Below are positions 35,433 through 47,525 of a stretch of 64,000 nt of DNA, one piece after another. Numbering within the stretch: position 1 is the stretch's first letter; each line of letters opens with the position of its first letter. The notes under the pieces were generated by a model, which ran no database searches, was not told where the DNA came from, and worked only from the letters and a program-made list of their open reading frames with translations. Made by a program: the position numbers and the translations under genes. This stretch comes from Molanna angustata (lineage: Eukaryota > Arthropoda > Insecta > Trichoptera > Molannidae), in the NCBI GenBank assembly GCA_963576475.1, contig OY754981.1, positions 18,256,570-18,320,569 of the forward strand, written 5' to 3'.

Positions 35433-36620
35433 CATTGAAATATTAGTTAACCAATATAAGCAACACTTAATCAAAGCAACTATACAAAGATTCATTAAAG
35501 TAATCACCATATCAGAATACGACTAACTGTGAGGAATAAATAAAGAAATGACTTACTTGAGGCTTAGTGTATGAAATTTGATACAGTTTTTTACTTGTTT
35601 TGTAAAATTTCCATCAGAACATAAAATGAGATTACATAGAACCAACGACGAAATACCCCTAAGGACAGATGTTCCCAAAGAAAGATTGAAAATAAACAAT
35701 TCATTTGAAACTCGTTAGACAGCATTCGCTGTTGAAAGAATCCAAGTATTTAGAGAAGAAGAAAGAGGTTAAGGGTTAATGTTTGTATAAATAGACGTAC
35801 GTTTCACGAAATGAATGGTATTAACATACTGACAACGCTTTTTAGTGTTATTATTATTGATAAAATAAACACATTTAATTTTATGAACAATACTGAAAGT
35901 CATCAGTCATCAATGTAAAAGGTCGAATTAGATACACAAATAAAATAATTATACACGATTGAAATAAATAATAAAACATTTAAAGATAACGTACGATAAT
36001 GCCTAAAACGAATTAGATATATGTATACACTCATTCCATTACGCTATTTCCATAATAAAGAAAGCAATGTTATTCACGATCTTTTTAAATCACCAAGAGA
36101 AACAACATAGTAAATTTTAAATAAATAAAAATATATAGAGTATTGAAATTATAAAACCTAGAAGAAACTAAATATACATATAATATATGAATTTCAATCG
36201 AGTATATGGATGGTGTTATGCAAAAATGTGTTAACCCACCAAACAAAAAAAAATGAGTTAGTGTCAGAATCCTAACCCAAAAGTGATATTCTTGTATTTA
36301 AAAAATAGTTTGAGCAGCTGAAACTTATAAATACTCTGTAATACCTCAATGTGTTAACCAAAAACCATGAAATCGGACTAAAAATAATGTAATACTGCTT
36401 TAAGATGCTTGAAGTATTATTGCAAATTGAGATCAATATGTGGCTAATATGACAACAATATTGCAAAAATGTGTTAACCCGCATTATACATTATGACAAT
36501 CTTGTCATTTTTTATTCACTCTTGTAAATAATAACCTTTACAAAAAATTATTACAAATCGGAAACTAGACATTAAAAAAAAAAGGTTTCTTGGTTAAAAA
36601 CTCACGAAATTAATATGAGA
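35433..36620. other. AT-rich DNA with repeated ATGTGTTAACC motif
   Basis: No gene recognised. The motif AATGTGTTAACC occurs at about 36228, 36350 and 36470 (spacing about 121), with a variant AATGTGTTATCC at about 37126. These copies bracket the coding relic at 36621-37030. Confidence 0.35.
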
Positions 36621-37030
36621 AAGGATAATCCTGATGTCTTGTATATGAAGACAAATCTAGATGATAATGGGCAGAATGTTGATCTTTTAAGAAATTAAGA
36701 AGAGGAATAAACAGAGATTTTAAAGATGTAGAACTCTCTTTATTGTGGCCAGAAGGAAAGCCTTTGTCAGCAGAAAAACTTAAAGATCTCAAAGAAATTT
36801 TAGAGCTCGTACCCAAAGATGTAAACAGTTTTTATAATTTTCTAGACTCTGTTTGTACTGAAAACTTTATTGACAATATAGAAGGATTTGGAAACGTTGT
36901 ATTTGATCTTGAGGATGATGTAGAACATCAAAATATTCCTATTGGATTTTTTTTACTGAAAATAATATTACATCACAGTAAAATATTTACTATTAATAAT
37001 TTTACATTCATACCAAAAGTAAAACCATAG
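36621..37030 (+). pseudogene. C-terminal part of an unidentified insect protein, one frameshift
   Basis: One frame reads NPDVLYMKTNLDDNGQNVDL then LRN and stop at about 36698. A second frame continues RRGINRDFKDVELSLLWPEG, KPLSAEKLKDLKEILELVPK, DVNSFYNFL, then an acidic stretch and stop at 37028-37030. The combination 'KT..D....V...LLR', 'P.G.PLS..K..DL..(I/L)L..(V/I)P...(N/H).FY..L' is a layout I associate with recurrent insect hypothetical proteins that may be TE-encoded. No catalytic motif is visible. I infer a decayed gene fragment with a frameshift near 36695; the function is unknown. Confidence 0.4.
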
Positions 37031-37689
37031 TGCTTTACTATATTTTATGACAAGTAACTACACTTGACACATTTTCGCTTTTTAGTTATTGCATAAGAAA
37101 TAGTTTTTAAAGTGTTCTGTAATAATGTGTTATCCCATTTTTTCATTAAATTTTTGTATTAATAAAATAATAATAAATATGAAAATTTTACAACATTATT
37201 TCATTGCTATAACTACTTTTTATATATTAAACAAAACAGCAAAACTAAATATTTAACCACAATTTTTAAACACGCATCGAAATATGCCTGATTTTTAACA
37301 AGTATGGAATGATAAAAACAAATAATTAATAACTTTCATTATTTACAAAACCCATTTTTTAAAAACAAAATTGTACAGAAAGAATAATATTGTTTTTATA
37401 TTTTTTTTAATGAAATAAAAAGAACACCTATACAATAAAGAATGCGAGTTATGTTTTTTTTTTAAAACACAGCAGTAAATAAAAATATACATAGTACGTA
37501 CATTAAATATAATGTATATATTTTTTTATAAAAACCTATAAGGGATAAAAATAAACACCAATTGCATAATAAATTGCAAAATGCATTTTTATGAAACATG
37601 GTAAGAACATGGGGTATGTAGCATATAAATATATACAATAATGCACGTAACATGTGATGTTCAACAAATACAATGTTAAACATAAAATT
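37031..37689. other. Very AT-rich stretch, nothing recognised
   Basis: No supported feature. Confidence 0.4.
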
Positions 37690-37965
37690 TTGTTAAAAGC
37701 AGACCGGATGCAAGAAGCAATAATAGTCGACGTAGTGGATGCTGATGACGTTGAAATAAGAAAAGAAACGAAGAGTGACCGTGTCGAGGAATCTGTTACA
37801 GAAATAGCCAAACATCCAGCCAAGGTTGGGATACCGTCGGAGCTTCAACTATGAATGTCAACATATTATAATCTATTTTATTGTACGAATACTGTAATAA
37901 TATTATATCGATAGATAAACTGTCAAATACAAGGAACATTTTACACTATAAATAAAGTACTAAAA
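37690..37965 (+). other. Possible terminal exon and 3' UTR of unknown gene
   Basis: From about 37705 a plus frame runs without stops to TGA at 37852-37854 in DNA clearly less AT-rich than its flanks. It encodes MQEAIIVDVVDADDVEIRKE, TKSDRVEESVTEIAKHPAKV and a short end. It is acidic, with valine/aspartate alternation. AATAAAG follows at about 37954 as a possible poly(A) signal. The opposite strand is open too, which lowers confidence. No domain is recognised. Confidence 0.25.
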
Positions 37966-39300
37966 GATTTAACATTTGTGATTTTATAGCTCTCCACATT
38001 GTATAAGAAAATAAGGAAAAAAGAGAAAAAAAGGCACGTTGAATACTTCCTTGAACCCTGCGCAAAGGGTGAGTTTATAATCATATGGCAATTTATTACA
38101 ACTAACCAGTGTTTCCAACCAAGATAAGCAATATTTGCGTGATATATGAATTTAAATAAATTACTCCATTACTGGGCATCGAACCCAGGACGCCGAATAG
38201 AAAGGTACTACAAAACTAAATTTGAAATAAAATATTTCATTGTAACCAAAAATACAAAACAATGTACATCGTTGTGTATAAAAGGCAAAGATTGATTAAA
38301 ATAAACTAGAAAACAAAACGTTTTCTAAGAATTAAATTTAATTTTTCCATCGATAGTTTTTGAACGAAATACATTTGAATTTTAAACAAAATATTAAATA
38401 TACAAAACACGTTTTTAATTATTCCACTATTTATTCCAAGACTAACTAACTACAACAGGCTTCAAGTACACTACTTGAAAATGTACTTAGCATGAAACAG
38501 GTTGTAGATAGTGTAAAAATAAATAATATAATAATTATAATATAATGTTTTTTAATTTAAATATTTTTTTAATTATTAAAATTTAAAAAGAAAAGAGTTG
38601 ACTCAAGTTTTTATGATTACAAAATAAGTACCTATATAATAATAAATTGTATTATGCGCTATAAAAATGAAAATCAAAATGTAAATCTTTTGTTGTTGGT
38701 AGAAAATTCCACTGATGAGGTTTCGTTTAGAATAACCAACAATGTCGCATATAAAATATAATTATTAATTTTACACATTAAAGTGAGTGTGATAAAAAAT
38801 AAATATACTCAAATAAATAACGAAAAACGTTAAATTTGACATCAGTAAGAAATGGATCTCAGAATAAGAACACAATATTATATATACGTAGGGGCATGTT
38901 GAAGTCATTCAGAGATTTCGAAGAACTCATGATTCAATAAACATTTTGTTAGCAAATGCAGAGTTCAAGATGCTTCCTCGATTATATGTATACTCTGGAG
39001 GCGATGCTCCGTGAAGTGTCTCAGAACCAGAGCCAATGACTCACAAAGACAGATATAATATGACTTCGTTGCCAGGTCGAGTATGAAACTGAAGATGAAA
39101 AAAGTTGAGATAAAAATGCCCGATTTATGAGATACCAAACAAGAAAATGATCGAAAAAAAAGAATTAAAATAACACATTATTTAAAGATGACATAAGAAA
39201 ACGTGATTTGTTTGCATGAAGGAGTAAATAAATTTAAAACAAACAACATAAGGATATGGAAGCTAAGAAGATGAATCAATAATAAGAAATGATAATATTA
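37966..39300. other. 1.3 kb of AT-rich DNA with one tRNA-like relic
   Basis: At about 38165-38200 the minus strand has 'ggcgtcctgggttcgatgcc' (B-box-like), probably a decayed tRNA-derived SINE. Otherwise nothing is recognised. Confidence 0.3.
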
Positions 39301-39316
39301 TAATATTATGTAAAGA

Positions 39317-39905
39317 ATGTCCTTGACAAACTTCAAGTACTTAGGGTTAGTTCTCTCAGCGGATGCCAGTGTGGATGCTGACGTCTCCCACAGTGTGTAC
39401 GTGGTTTGGAGTAAATGGAGAACACTCACGGGCGTTCTGTGCGATCCACGTATGCCAATCAGAACTAAGGGCAAGGTTTATAAAACAGCTGTGAGACCTG
39501 CCATGACATACGGTGCGGAGTGCTGAACAGAAAAAGGCACACATGAACAAAAACTACATGCTAGTAAAATTAAATTGCTGAGATGGGCAGGCGGGGTGAC
39601 AAAGCTATAAAATTAGAAATGAACTAATAAGAAGCTTTGGAGAAGCCCCCAGAAAAACTCACAGAGAGCCGAGTCAGATGAAATGGACATGTAACGAGAA
39701 GGCAAAATGATCATGTGGTGCAAACTGCTCTAGCACTACCAGAAGACAAGAAAGGAAAAGGACGTCCACTATCCACACGGTGGGGTAAGCTCATGAAAAT
39801 AGCTCCAATACCAGCCTCGACAATACAGGACAGATCATCCTGACGCCGAAGGATAAGGAGAGCCGACCTTACTTAAAAAAGGACAAGGCTAAGAAAGAGA
39901 AGATA
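39317..39905 (+). mobile_element. RTE-type LINE pseudogene, C-terminal region
   Basis: MSLTNFKYLGLVLSADASVD, then KWRTLTGVLCDPRMPIRTKG and KVYKTAVRPAMTYGAEC lead to a stop where RTE elements have the Trp of ECW. Beyond it, broken frames still show KIKLLRWAGGVTKL, then GRPLSTRWGKLMK and a final RRADLT. The order matches the RTE post-RT region (FKYLGS, KWR..TGVLCD, K.KVY.T.VRPA..YG.ECW, LRW..GVT). Multiple stops and frameshifts make it non-functional. Confidence 0.8.
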
Positions 39906-42900
39906 TATATAGAATGTCCTAATTTTGTCAATGATGTGAATTCGTCAGAGTATTGAAAAATTCATTTTAGACAATTGTACCTCCATCCGTGTGGTACGAC
40001 GTCGATTTTTGAAACCTTGATAGAAACATTACCTAAAAGTAAAGAAACATATATAGTAGGTACATCAAAATGAAAAAAAAACTAAAATTAAGTTAAATTT
40101 AGAGTGACGTGATTCTTAAAATGATGCGAGTACATCAAAAATGAATAGTTAAAATAAATTAGAATTTATGTAACTGGGTACTCGAAAATAAAGGCCTTAG
40201 CAACAAACGACCCGAGTACAAAAGAATATCACCTTGATTCGATACGCGAACTCGCCACACAATCGATGCATTGTAATATTGTGTGAAAAAATAGCCATTA
40301 AAAAGGTCATTTTCAACACAAAATCCACTCTTTGTACTTAACGAAGCAACCAGAACTAACAGATCACTTGTACCAACTGCAGCAGCATGCAAAATGACAA
40401 TACAACAGAAAGATCTGTTATCTGTTTCCAACATATTATCTTTTTATGTAGTTTAAATACATGCTTCTTAATTGGATCCATCATTTGGTGTTAGTTTAAC
40501 ATTCGTTTAAGTCAAGACTTTAAAACATCCTCTTCATATCCACCAATTTGTCACAGAAAGTTGTTTTTCAGCTAATTTTGAATACTTTTCGCACACCATG
40601 AGAACATACCTCAAAACAAAACTAATTTTATGATATATTTTCTAGCCCATTGAATCAAAATATTCAATTTGATACTAGGTATAAAATTTGAAAAAATATT
40701 TCAATACATAAAGAAATATTATTTATGTGAAAAAATACAAAATCAACAAAGGTAAGTTTTATTAAAGTTATAAACAATTATACCAGAGCTTACTGATGCT
40801 CACAAAATACTATTGGCAATATACATATGTATATGATATATTGTTATATTCAAATATCGATTCGAAACTGGTTTGGATGCGATATTATTCCTACTTCTCG
40901 TCTACTGTATTTTTCATTATGTGCATTATACCTTACGAGATTTCCTAAAAAAAATGATGATTTCCAGTGCGTATATTGAAATAATGTTGTTTTCTCAAAT
41001 GCTGTGAAATTTATTAACAATAATCAACGTAATGCAATAGAGGCTCAAACAAGTTGGAAATTAGGTGGATACACAAGTCACACAAATTGTGAAAGATTAA
41101 TAAGTAGGTACAATCAAACAGCCATAAATAGCACTCATGTTTGATCAACAATTTACCCGTTCGATTTCAAATAAAGCGACAGATGTAAACGTTTCTATTG
41201 ACATTACTATGACCCCTGTTTATAGTTATATAGATACTCAATGTTTACACAGTACTTAAGAATAATTATTATTTAGTTAAAGTATACCACAATATAGAAG
41301 TATGTATACCATAAAATGAACATACAATTTTAAAATACGCATATAAATAATGTTGACAAATTAATTTATAAAACACGGAAACCAAAAACAGGGCTACAAA
41401 TGACTAAGAATATAAAATAAATTATTTGACTAACTAAATATAAGATAACACAGAAATAAGAATACGGACCAAAAGAAATATGTTTATGCAGAAATTTAGT
41501 GTATAAGAAACACGCCTTTATTTAAGAATATAAAAAAAATCTAGAAGTTATTGAAATAAAAAATAGTAACAGCAAAAGTATTGATAGGAAAAGAACATTG
41601 ATCAATTAAGGTATATTTAAAGAATGCATCAATTAGTGAAAAAAACACAACAACAAATATAGTAGGTATATACAAATATCTGAAAAAAAAATCAATTGGA
41701 TACGAACACAAAATCAATGTAAATTTACAATCATATTTGACAATTCTAACTTGTATTATTACATAAGAAAACAATGAATTGAGTAAGAAATAGCTATTTA
41801 TTCATTCGTCGTCTGTAGGATCGAGCCTTTGAGGCCTGAACAACAGAGTTGTAACATCGCATTATCCCAAAACCGATCAGCGAATAGTATACAAAATCAT
41901 CTTTGAACGATTCAAATTTAAATAATAGGCAAATAACACGAACAAGATGACAGTCCATTGTGCATTGTCTAGTAGAGATTGATCAAGTTCATATTTAAAG
42001 TAAATGTCTTCCTGTGATAGGACGGATAATATTACAGTATTGTAATAGTATGTACCTACATACGATACGAGAGTCATTGACTTTCATTTCCAGAAGGTAC
42101 TTATCTCTGTATTACAATGGTGAGATGAAGTACGTACAACCTTGAAAGCAGATGACAAATAATGGAAATTTTTAGTGAAGTTCATCATCATGGAATGGTA
42201 GGCACTCGGAGAAATCCAAGACTTGAAATACATTACGCTGTGTCTATCGTGGCTGATAGAGATTCGTCTCTGATGGTTTCGTGACATTATTACCTTATCG
42301 ATGTCGCCAGTTCTCGATTTCACTACTATATAGAAAAAGGAAACAAATTATAAAAAGGTCAATACTGTTTCGGTCTGAGTCTGTACAAGACTTATTTTGA
42401 ATGAAATTTTAAACAAAATTAAAGAATATCATTGTATAAATTACCCCAAAAAGTACAAAAAAACCTATGAGGTAAACATAAACTTTCACGTATAAATAGG
42501 TATACCTACAGTGATTAAACAATTTCAAAGCATATAAGAACACTCATTGACTTTGATGGTTGTCCTTAACGTTTATTATATTTTCAAACGAAGAGAAAAC
42601 TAATGATTTGAATACAAGAAAAAACTACACGCAAAATTGACAGAAGTTTTCGTGAAAGGAAATCTTATTTTTCGATCAGTGTAAAAATGCTCATAAGATA
42701 AGTAAATGATGAAGTAGAAAAACCATCATATGGAAGGATAATTCGGTCCAAACTCTATTTAACATAGAAACGACATTGATTTGTACGAGATAAATAACAA
42801 CAATTATTACATAGGGCACGGCAGCAAATAATGATCAATCTTAAACATCGATGTCACATGGACAATTATGCGACGATATCCGAGATCTGCAAACGGAAAA

Positions 42901-43435
42901 ATCTAACTAATGGCTGAACCACGGGATTCCAGCAGCCACGTGAACCGGATCAACTGCCTTTATCTGGCCTCTGCTCTTCTCTCGATGTAATCACAGCATA
43001 ACGGACATATAGGAATTGATTAATTGTGTAAAAAAATACTTTTCATATTCCATTGTGCGATTTCCCGGATTCGACCTAAACAGTGGACTGATTTGAAAAT
43101 AATGTATATGCTTCGACAGCCTCAACTATTATGACCCACTTTTGTGACGTAGGTACCTACTTTTTGTACCGATCATTCCATACATCAAAATTGTTAGGAA
43201 ATATGTTTTTCATACACAAATATCAATAATAAGCGTTATTAATCTAGATGTTTCCGAATTTCTACTTCGGTTATATATTATGTTCTTAACATAATTTTGC
43301 AGTCTCCTACCCCATTCCATTGGGATCAAGCATATTACATACCACTACCCCTAAGAGGCCTCCATGTGTGGTTGGTTTTATGTACTACCTAGAGGAGCAA
43401 TCCTCGATTTATTTATTTTTATTTATATTATTTAA
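39906..43435. other. 3.5 kb, nothing firm recognised
   Basis: A 91-codon minus frame at 40159-40434 and a GC-richer patch at 42900-43000 ('gattccagcagccacgtgaa') were examined without finding a recognisable domain. 43310-43400 ('taagaggcctccatgtgtgg') looks repeat-derived. The rest is AT-rich unique DNA. Confidence 0.3.
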
Positions 43436-43643
43436 ATACAACAGGCAACAATAACATCTCACATAGCAATGAGGTTCACCACCCATTCTGAATATAGTGC
43501 CTTTTTAGGTGAAACGAGACTGGTGTGTGGGTATACACAGATATGTTGTGCTCCCTTTTATAAAGCAATGCACACCCGCACACCTTTCGCTGGTTACCCC
43601 ACATTGTGGGATATGCCGTGATGGTATGAATGAATGAATGAAT
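43436..43643 (+). mobile_element. Retroposon repeat with (GAAT)n tail, copy 3
   Basis: Reverse-oriented relative of 32641-33105 and 62652-62915: 'acaggcaacaataacatctc', 'agcaatgaggttcacc', 'aggtgaaacgagactggtgt', 'gctggttaccccacattgtg', ending (TGAA)n. The tail fixes plus orientation. Confidence 0.7.
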
Positions 43644-45378
43644 ATTTCAGTAGGTACAGTACATTTCATAATCGTATACATACTAAAAATATTGAAATTT
43701 AACTATCTCACTAGGCTGAACGCCTGTTCTGAGGTACTACTCTTAAAGCATTTAGACAAAGGCTAAATATTGAGGGTATATTATTAAGATTACATAACTA
43801 AGCAACTGTATTTATACTGGATTTCTTAGATAGTTTAGATGTTCAATATATATGTATGCAAATTTAACTTAAAATGTGTGTTAGTGCTGTTTCCGATCCC
43901 TGTCTGCCCTTATTCGTAAGCCAGTGTTACCAAACGCTTGAAATTGTTGTGCGTGGAGGAGGGTAGTGTATCGTTATTAATACTAAATATTTTTGGAGCA
44001 GGATAGCTGTAATATCTTTGTCCAATATATCTGTAACAACACCAGGTTATTTGTTGTTAGTGGCAATAATTGCATCTGTCGATAGTATGCCCCTACCTCG
44101 CACTGAGAACAAAATGAAAATAATACTCATTTAAAAAACAGAATTACGTTTGATTATTCAGGCGAAATTCTGGTTTATAAAACAATAGTTTATTGCCTTC
44201 GTCACATTTGAAGTACAAAGACACAATGTGATACTTTGTACTCTCAAGTTCAATGATGACAGAGATTATACCGAGTACCTACATAAATAGGAAATTCAAA
44301 GTACCTGATTAACTGTTTGTTTGAATTTACAGAAACCGTACAATTGTCAAAATGACCCAATATTATGTCCAAATTGAATTGTAATAGTCAATATTATGAC
44401 GTCAATGTGTACATCGTTGTGTAATGGTCGAGGTTATTTTGTACAAATTTCATGGACTTTGCATAGAATAAGCTTTTTCAGCTATTTATAAAATTGATTG
44501 AAATCAGAACTACAGTGAACAACATTGAAATACAACAAAGAGAATAGTTGTAGGTACACATTAGATTATTTCAGATGTTCTTCTATGAACTTGTTCAACC
44601 TATTGCAAAAAGTTTTTAGAACAGTGTAGATTATTAATTTCATTAAACCGTGTTGATTTGCATAGAAGCAATGCATAAAAAAAGATTGCCGATATCTATG
44701 AATATTATTTAGAAGGGGGGTCGACAAAGAAAGTGGTGATATTTTATATAAATATTTATGGTGCATAAATTTCCAAAAAGTACACCGTTGGTTTGCTTCG
44801 GAGAAATGCATACAAATTGCAATAAACATATTATTACCAATATACGAAATATTAGAAAAATAATAGCATTGAAATTACATATACAGATAATTGCTTCGAT
44901 TATATTCGAGAGAGCTTAGTGTTATTTATATACAAATAAATTATTCGTGGTGCATTTTACCATTTATCGTAAATTGAATAGACATAAGATCGCAGTAGTT
45001 CCTCCATATTTCCTTATGTAATAATTCTGTTAAAATATCACTTAATAATATATGTAAGTACATATGTACAACAGAAATTTAACATGAAGCAAAGGTTGAG
45101 ACTATAGACCAATACCCAATTAACACATTACTAAATATACGTAGATAGTTAGAAATATAAAATTATTAAGTAAATATACTCACAAATACTAAGAAGCAGT
45201 TGTTTCAGTGCACACATTTAAATACGATATTAATGATTTTTAATAATTATTAAAATATTATGTAAACAAGAAGTATTGATGCATTACCATTGTTATATTT
45301 GAATAGAAAAACAATATAATAACTTCAATGAAATAAATAACATAATAATGCTGGTTTGAAGGATATAACTATATTTAA
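43644..45378. other. 1.7 kb, nothing recognised
   Basis: AT-rich unique sequence; the 87-codon minus frame at 44566-44829 lacks motifs. Confidence 0.4.
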
Positions 45379-45479
45379 AACTAGCTTTTATGTCCCGCCG
45401 TTGGCCAAGAATGTAAAATTGTGAAAGAAAAAGCAATCGTTTTTATAATATTGTCACCCAATTATTTTGCAATATCAGA

Positions 45480-46140
45480 CTATGAAAAGTGGTTTGAAAT
45501 TTGATTGAGTTTAAGTATTGTAAAATGTTCAAGTGATGGCCACAACCCATTCTTTTTTATATATTGCTATAAAGTGTGAATGAAGTATAATATTTATACA
45601 ATTTCTGCTCGCATGGACTATGCGTAATGGTTTTAAATATGACTGTTTATCAACGTTGTAAAGAGATTGGTTTGGCCACAACCCCCATTTTTAAATATTA
45701 TCATCGAAAACAAATTGTAATGTGTACCTATTGAAAATTTAGTAATTTTGGATGTTGGGATGTGGTTAAAATTTGATTAAACAAACGTAGGTACTGAAAA
45801 GATCTAGTATTGGTCACATCCCATTCGTTTTTATATTTTTTCATCAAGTGTGCATTATATTTTTGCTCAATTTGACTGAAAGTCTTCATTAACGAAGAAG
45901 AAGAAGACTTGAACTATAGTAAATAGTTTTTAATTTGAATATAAATGTTGTGAAGAGTTCAGTAATGGCCACAACCCCCATTCTTTAAATATTAGGTGTT
46001 GAAAATTATTCAAAATAGGATGATATAAATGGTTTAAATTTAATTAAACAAAAGTATTGAAAAGATTCTAGTGCAGGTTATATCGTCACATCCCATATCC
46101 CATTCATTTCATATGTATTTTCATCAAGTGTGCATATCGT
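45480..46140 (+). repeat. Diverged tandem repeat, about 118-152 bp units
   Basis: The words 'tggccacaaccc' or 'ggtcacatccca', followed by 'attctttttatat' and 'catcaagtgtgcat', recur near 45537, 45674, 45813, 45965 and 46083. The units are strongly diverged. Confidence 0.65.
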
Positions 46141-46218
46141 TAATAATATTTCTGCACAATAGACTATTAGACTTAAAACTAACCCAAAAGACTAAATAAA
46201 AAAGAGAAAAATAAGTAT

Positions 46219-46645
46219 AAGACTATAAGAAATAGTTTGTATAAAAAACTATTCCAATGGTCTACATAAAATAAGTAAAAATACATATACCTAATAGAAG
46301 AATTAGACTATTGGAAATAGATTGTATAAAAGCTCACCCAAAGGTCTACAAAAAAGAAGAAGAAGAATATTTAGACTATTGGAAATAGTTTGTATAAATA
46401 CTGACCAAAAGGTCTACATAAAAGAAAATGAATAAGACTATTGGAAATAGTTTGTATTAAAACTCTCCCAAAAGTCTACGTACTTAAATGAAGAAGAATA
46501 ATAATTAGACTTAAGGAAATAATTTTTATAAAAAAATGACCCAAATGTATACATAAAAGAAGAAGAAGATGAATTAGACAATAGGAAATAGTTTGTATAA
46601 AAACTGCCCTAAAGGTCTACATAAAATTAAGAAGAAAAAGAATTA
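46219..46645 (+). repeat. Tandem repeat, about 63-85 bp units, six copies
   Basis: The unit 'gactattggaaatagtttgt' plus 'ataaaaactc.cccaaaggtc' plus 'tacataaaa(gaa)n' recurs near 46221, 46306, 46373, 46436, 46507 and 46578. Confidence 0.85.
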
Positions 46646-46650
46646 GACTC

Positions 46651-46823
46651 CAGGACCCGCCGCTTCAGGCCCTTCAGTACCTCCCGTCCCTTTAATCCCT
46701 CATTACGTCCCTTCCCATCAGGCCCTTCAGTACCTTCCGTCCCTTCAGGCAGTTTTATACCTCCCGTCCCTTCAGGCCCTTTAGTGCCTCCCTTCCCTTC
46801 ATTACATCCCGTCCCATCAGTCG
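46651..46823 (+). repeat. Degenerate copy of the CCCGTCCCTTCAG minisatellite
   Basis: Irregular units 'cctcccgtcccttcaggccc' and 'ttcagtacc' recur over about 170 bases. The same motif is regular and much longer at 11238-11806. Confidence 0.85.
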
Positions 46824-46833
46824 GTTAAGAAAA

Positions 46834-47480
46834 GTTTAAATCCAGAAACCATCCTGGAAGAACCGCGAAGAGATGAAAGAACCTTCTTTTCCCAGGATGC
46901 TCTACTTAATAGGTAAAATGACTAAATACACGAAGAAGAAGAAAAAAGTTTAAACCCAGATACCTGCGAAGAGATGGAAGGACAGTTGGACCTTCTTCTC
47001 CCAGGATTCTCCAACTTCATAGGTAAAATGAGCAAAAATACACGATGAAGAAGAAGAAGAAGAAATAAGTTTAAATCCAGATACCTGCGAAGAGATGGAA
47101 GGAAAATTGGACATTCTTCTCCCAGGTTAGTCCACCTTCAAAGGTAAAATGACCAAATAGACGATGAAGAAGAAGAAGAAAAAAGTTTAAATCCAGAAAC
47201 CTGCGAAGAGATGGAAGGAAAATTGGACCTTCATCTCCCAGGATAGTTCATCTTCATAGGTAAGATGACCAAGTACACGTTGAAGAAAAAGAAGAAAAAA
47301 GTTTATATGCAGAACCCGTCCTGGAAGACCTGTGAAGAGATGGAGGGACAGTCGGACCTTCTTTTCCCAGGATACTCCCCCTTCATAGGTAAAACGACCA
47401 AATACACGAAGAAGAAGAATAAGAAAAAAGTTTAAATCCAAAAACCATCCTGGGCATACGCTCGACAATTCACCAAAGTT
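46834..47480 (+). repeat. Tandem repeat, 114-129 bp units, five copies plus end
   Basis: Units start near 46834, 46948, 47069, 47185, 47301 and 47430 with 'gtttaaatccaga'. They contain 'gaagagatggaaggacagtt', 'ggaccttcttctcccaggat', 'aggtaaaatgacc' and (GAA)n. The 'gagatggaaggacagttgga' part is also at 56956-56976 in an RTE-like LINE end, so the unit was captured from a LINE 3' terminus. Confidence 0.85.
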
Positions 47481-47525
47481 TCATTATAATCGGACAAACG
47501 GTTGATAAATAAATAAATAAAATAA

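Larger units (their letters stand above)
45379..47525 (+). mobile_element. Composite SINE-like element built of successive tandem arrays
   Basis: It starts 'actagcttttatgtcccgcc' (the typical 5' end of the lepidopteran Metulj-type family) and ends 'caccaaagtttcat', 'aatcggacaaacggttga' plus (TAAA)n, the matching 3' end. Between them are four arrays in order: units with 'ggccacaaccc' (45480-46140), units with 'gactattggaaatagtttgt' (46219-46645), a degenerate 18-bp minisatellite (46651-46823), and units of 114-129 bp beginning 'gtttaaatccaga' with (GAA)n (46834-47480). No protein is encoded. The last two modules are shared, in the same order, with 11238-12211. Confidence 0.65.

Noticed and set aside
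40159..40434. 91-codon minus-strand frame with a hydrophobic segment (FCCIVILHAAAVGTSDLLVL)
   Set aside because: No domain, no splice or start context that I could defend, and a single hydrophobic run is not enough evidence for a gene.
47187..47468. 93-codon minus-strand frame (MSSVCPGWFLDLNFF..)
   Set aside because: It shadows the 114-129-bp tandem units; the repeated motif in the peptide follows the DNA repeat.
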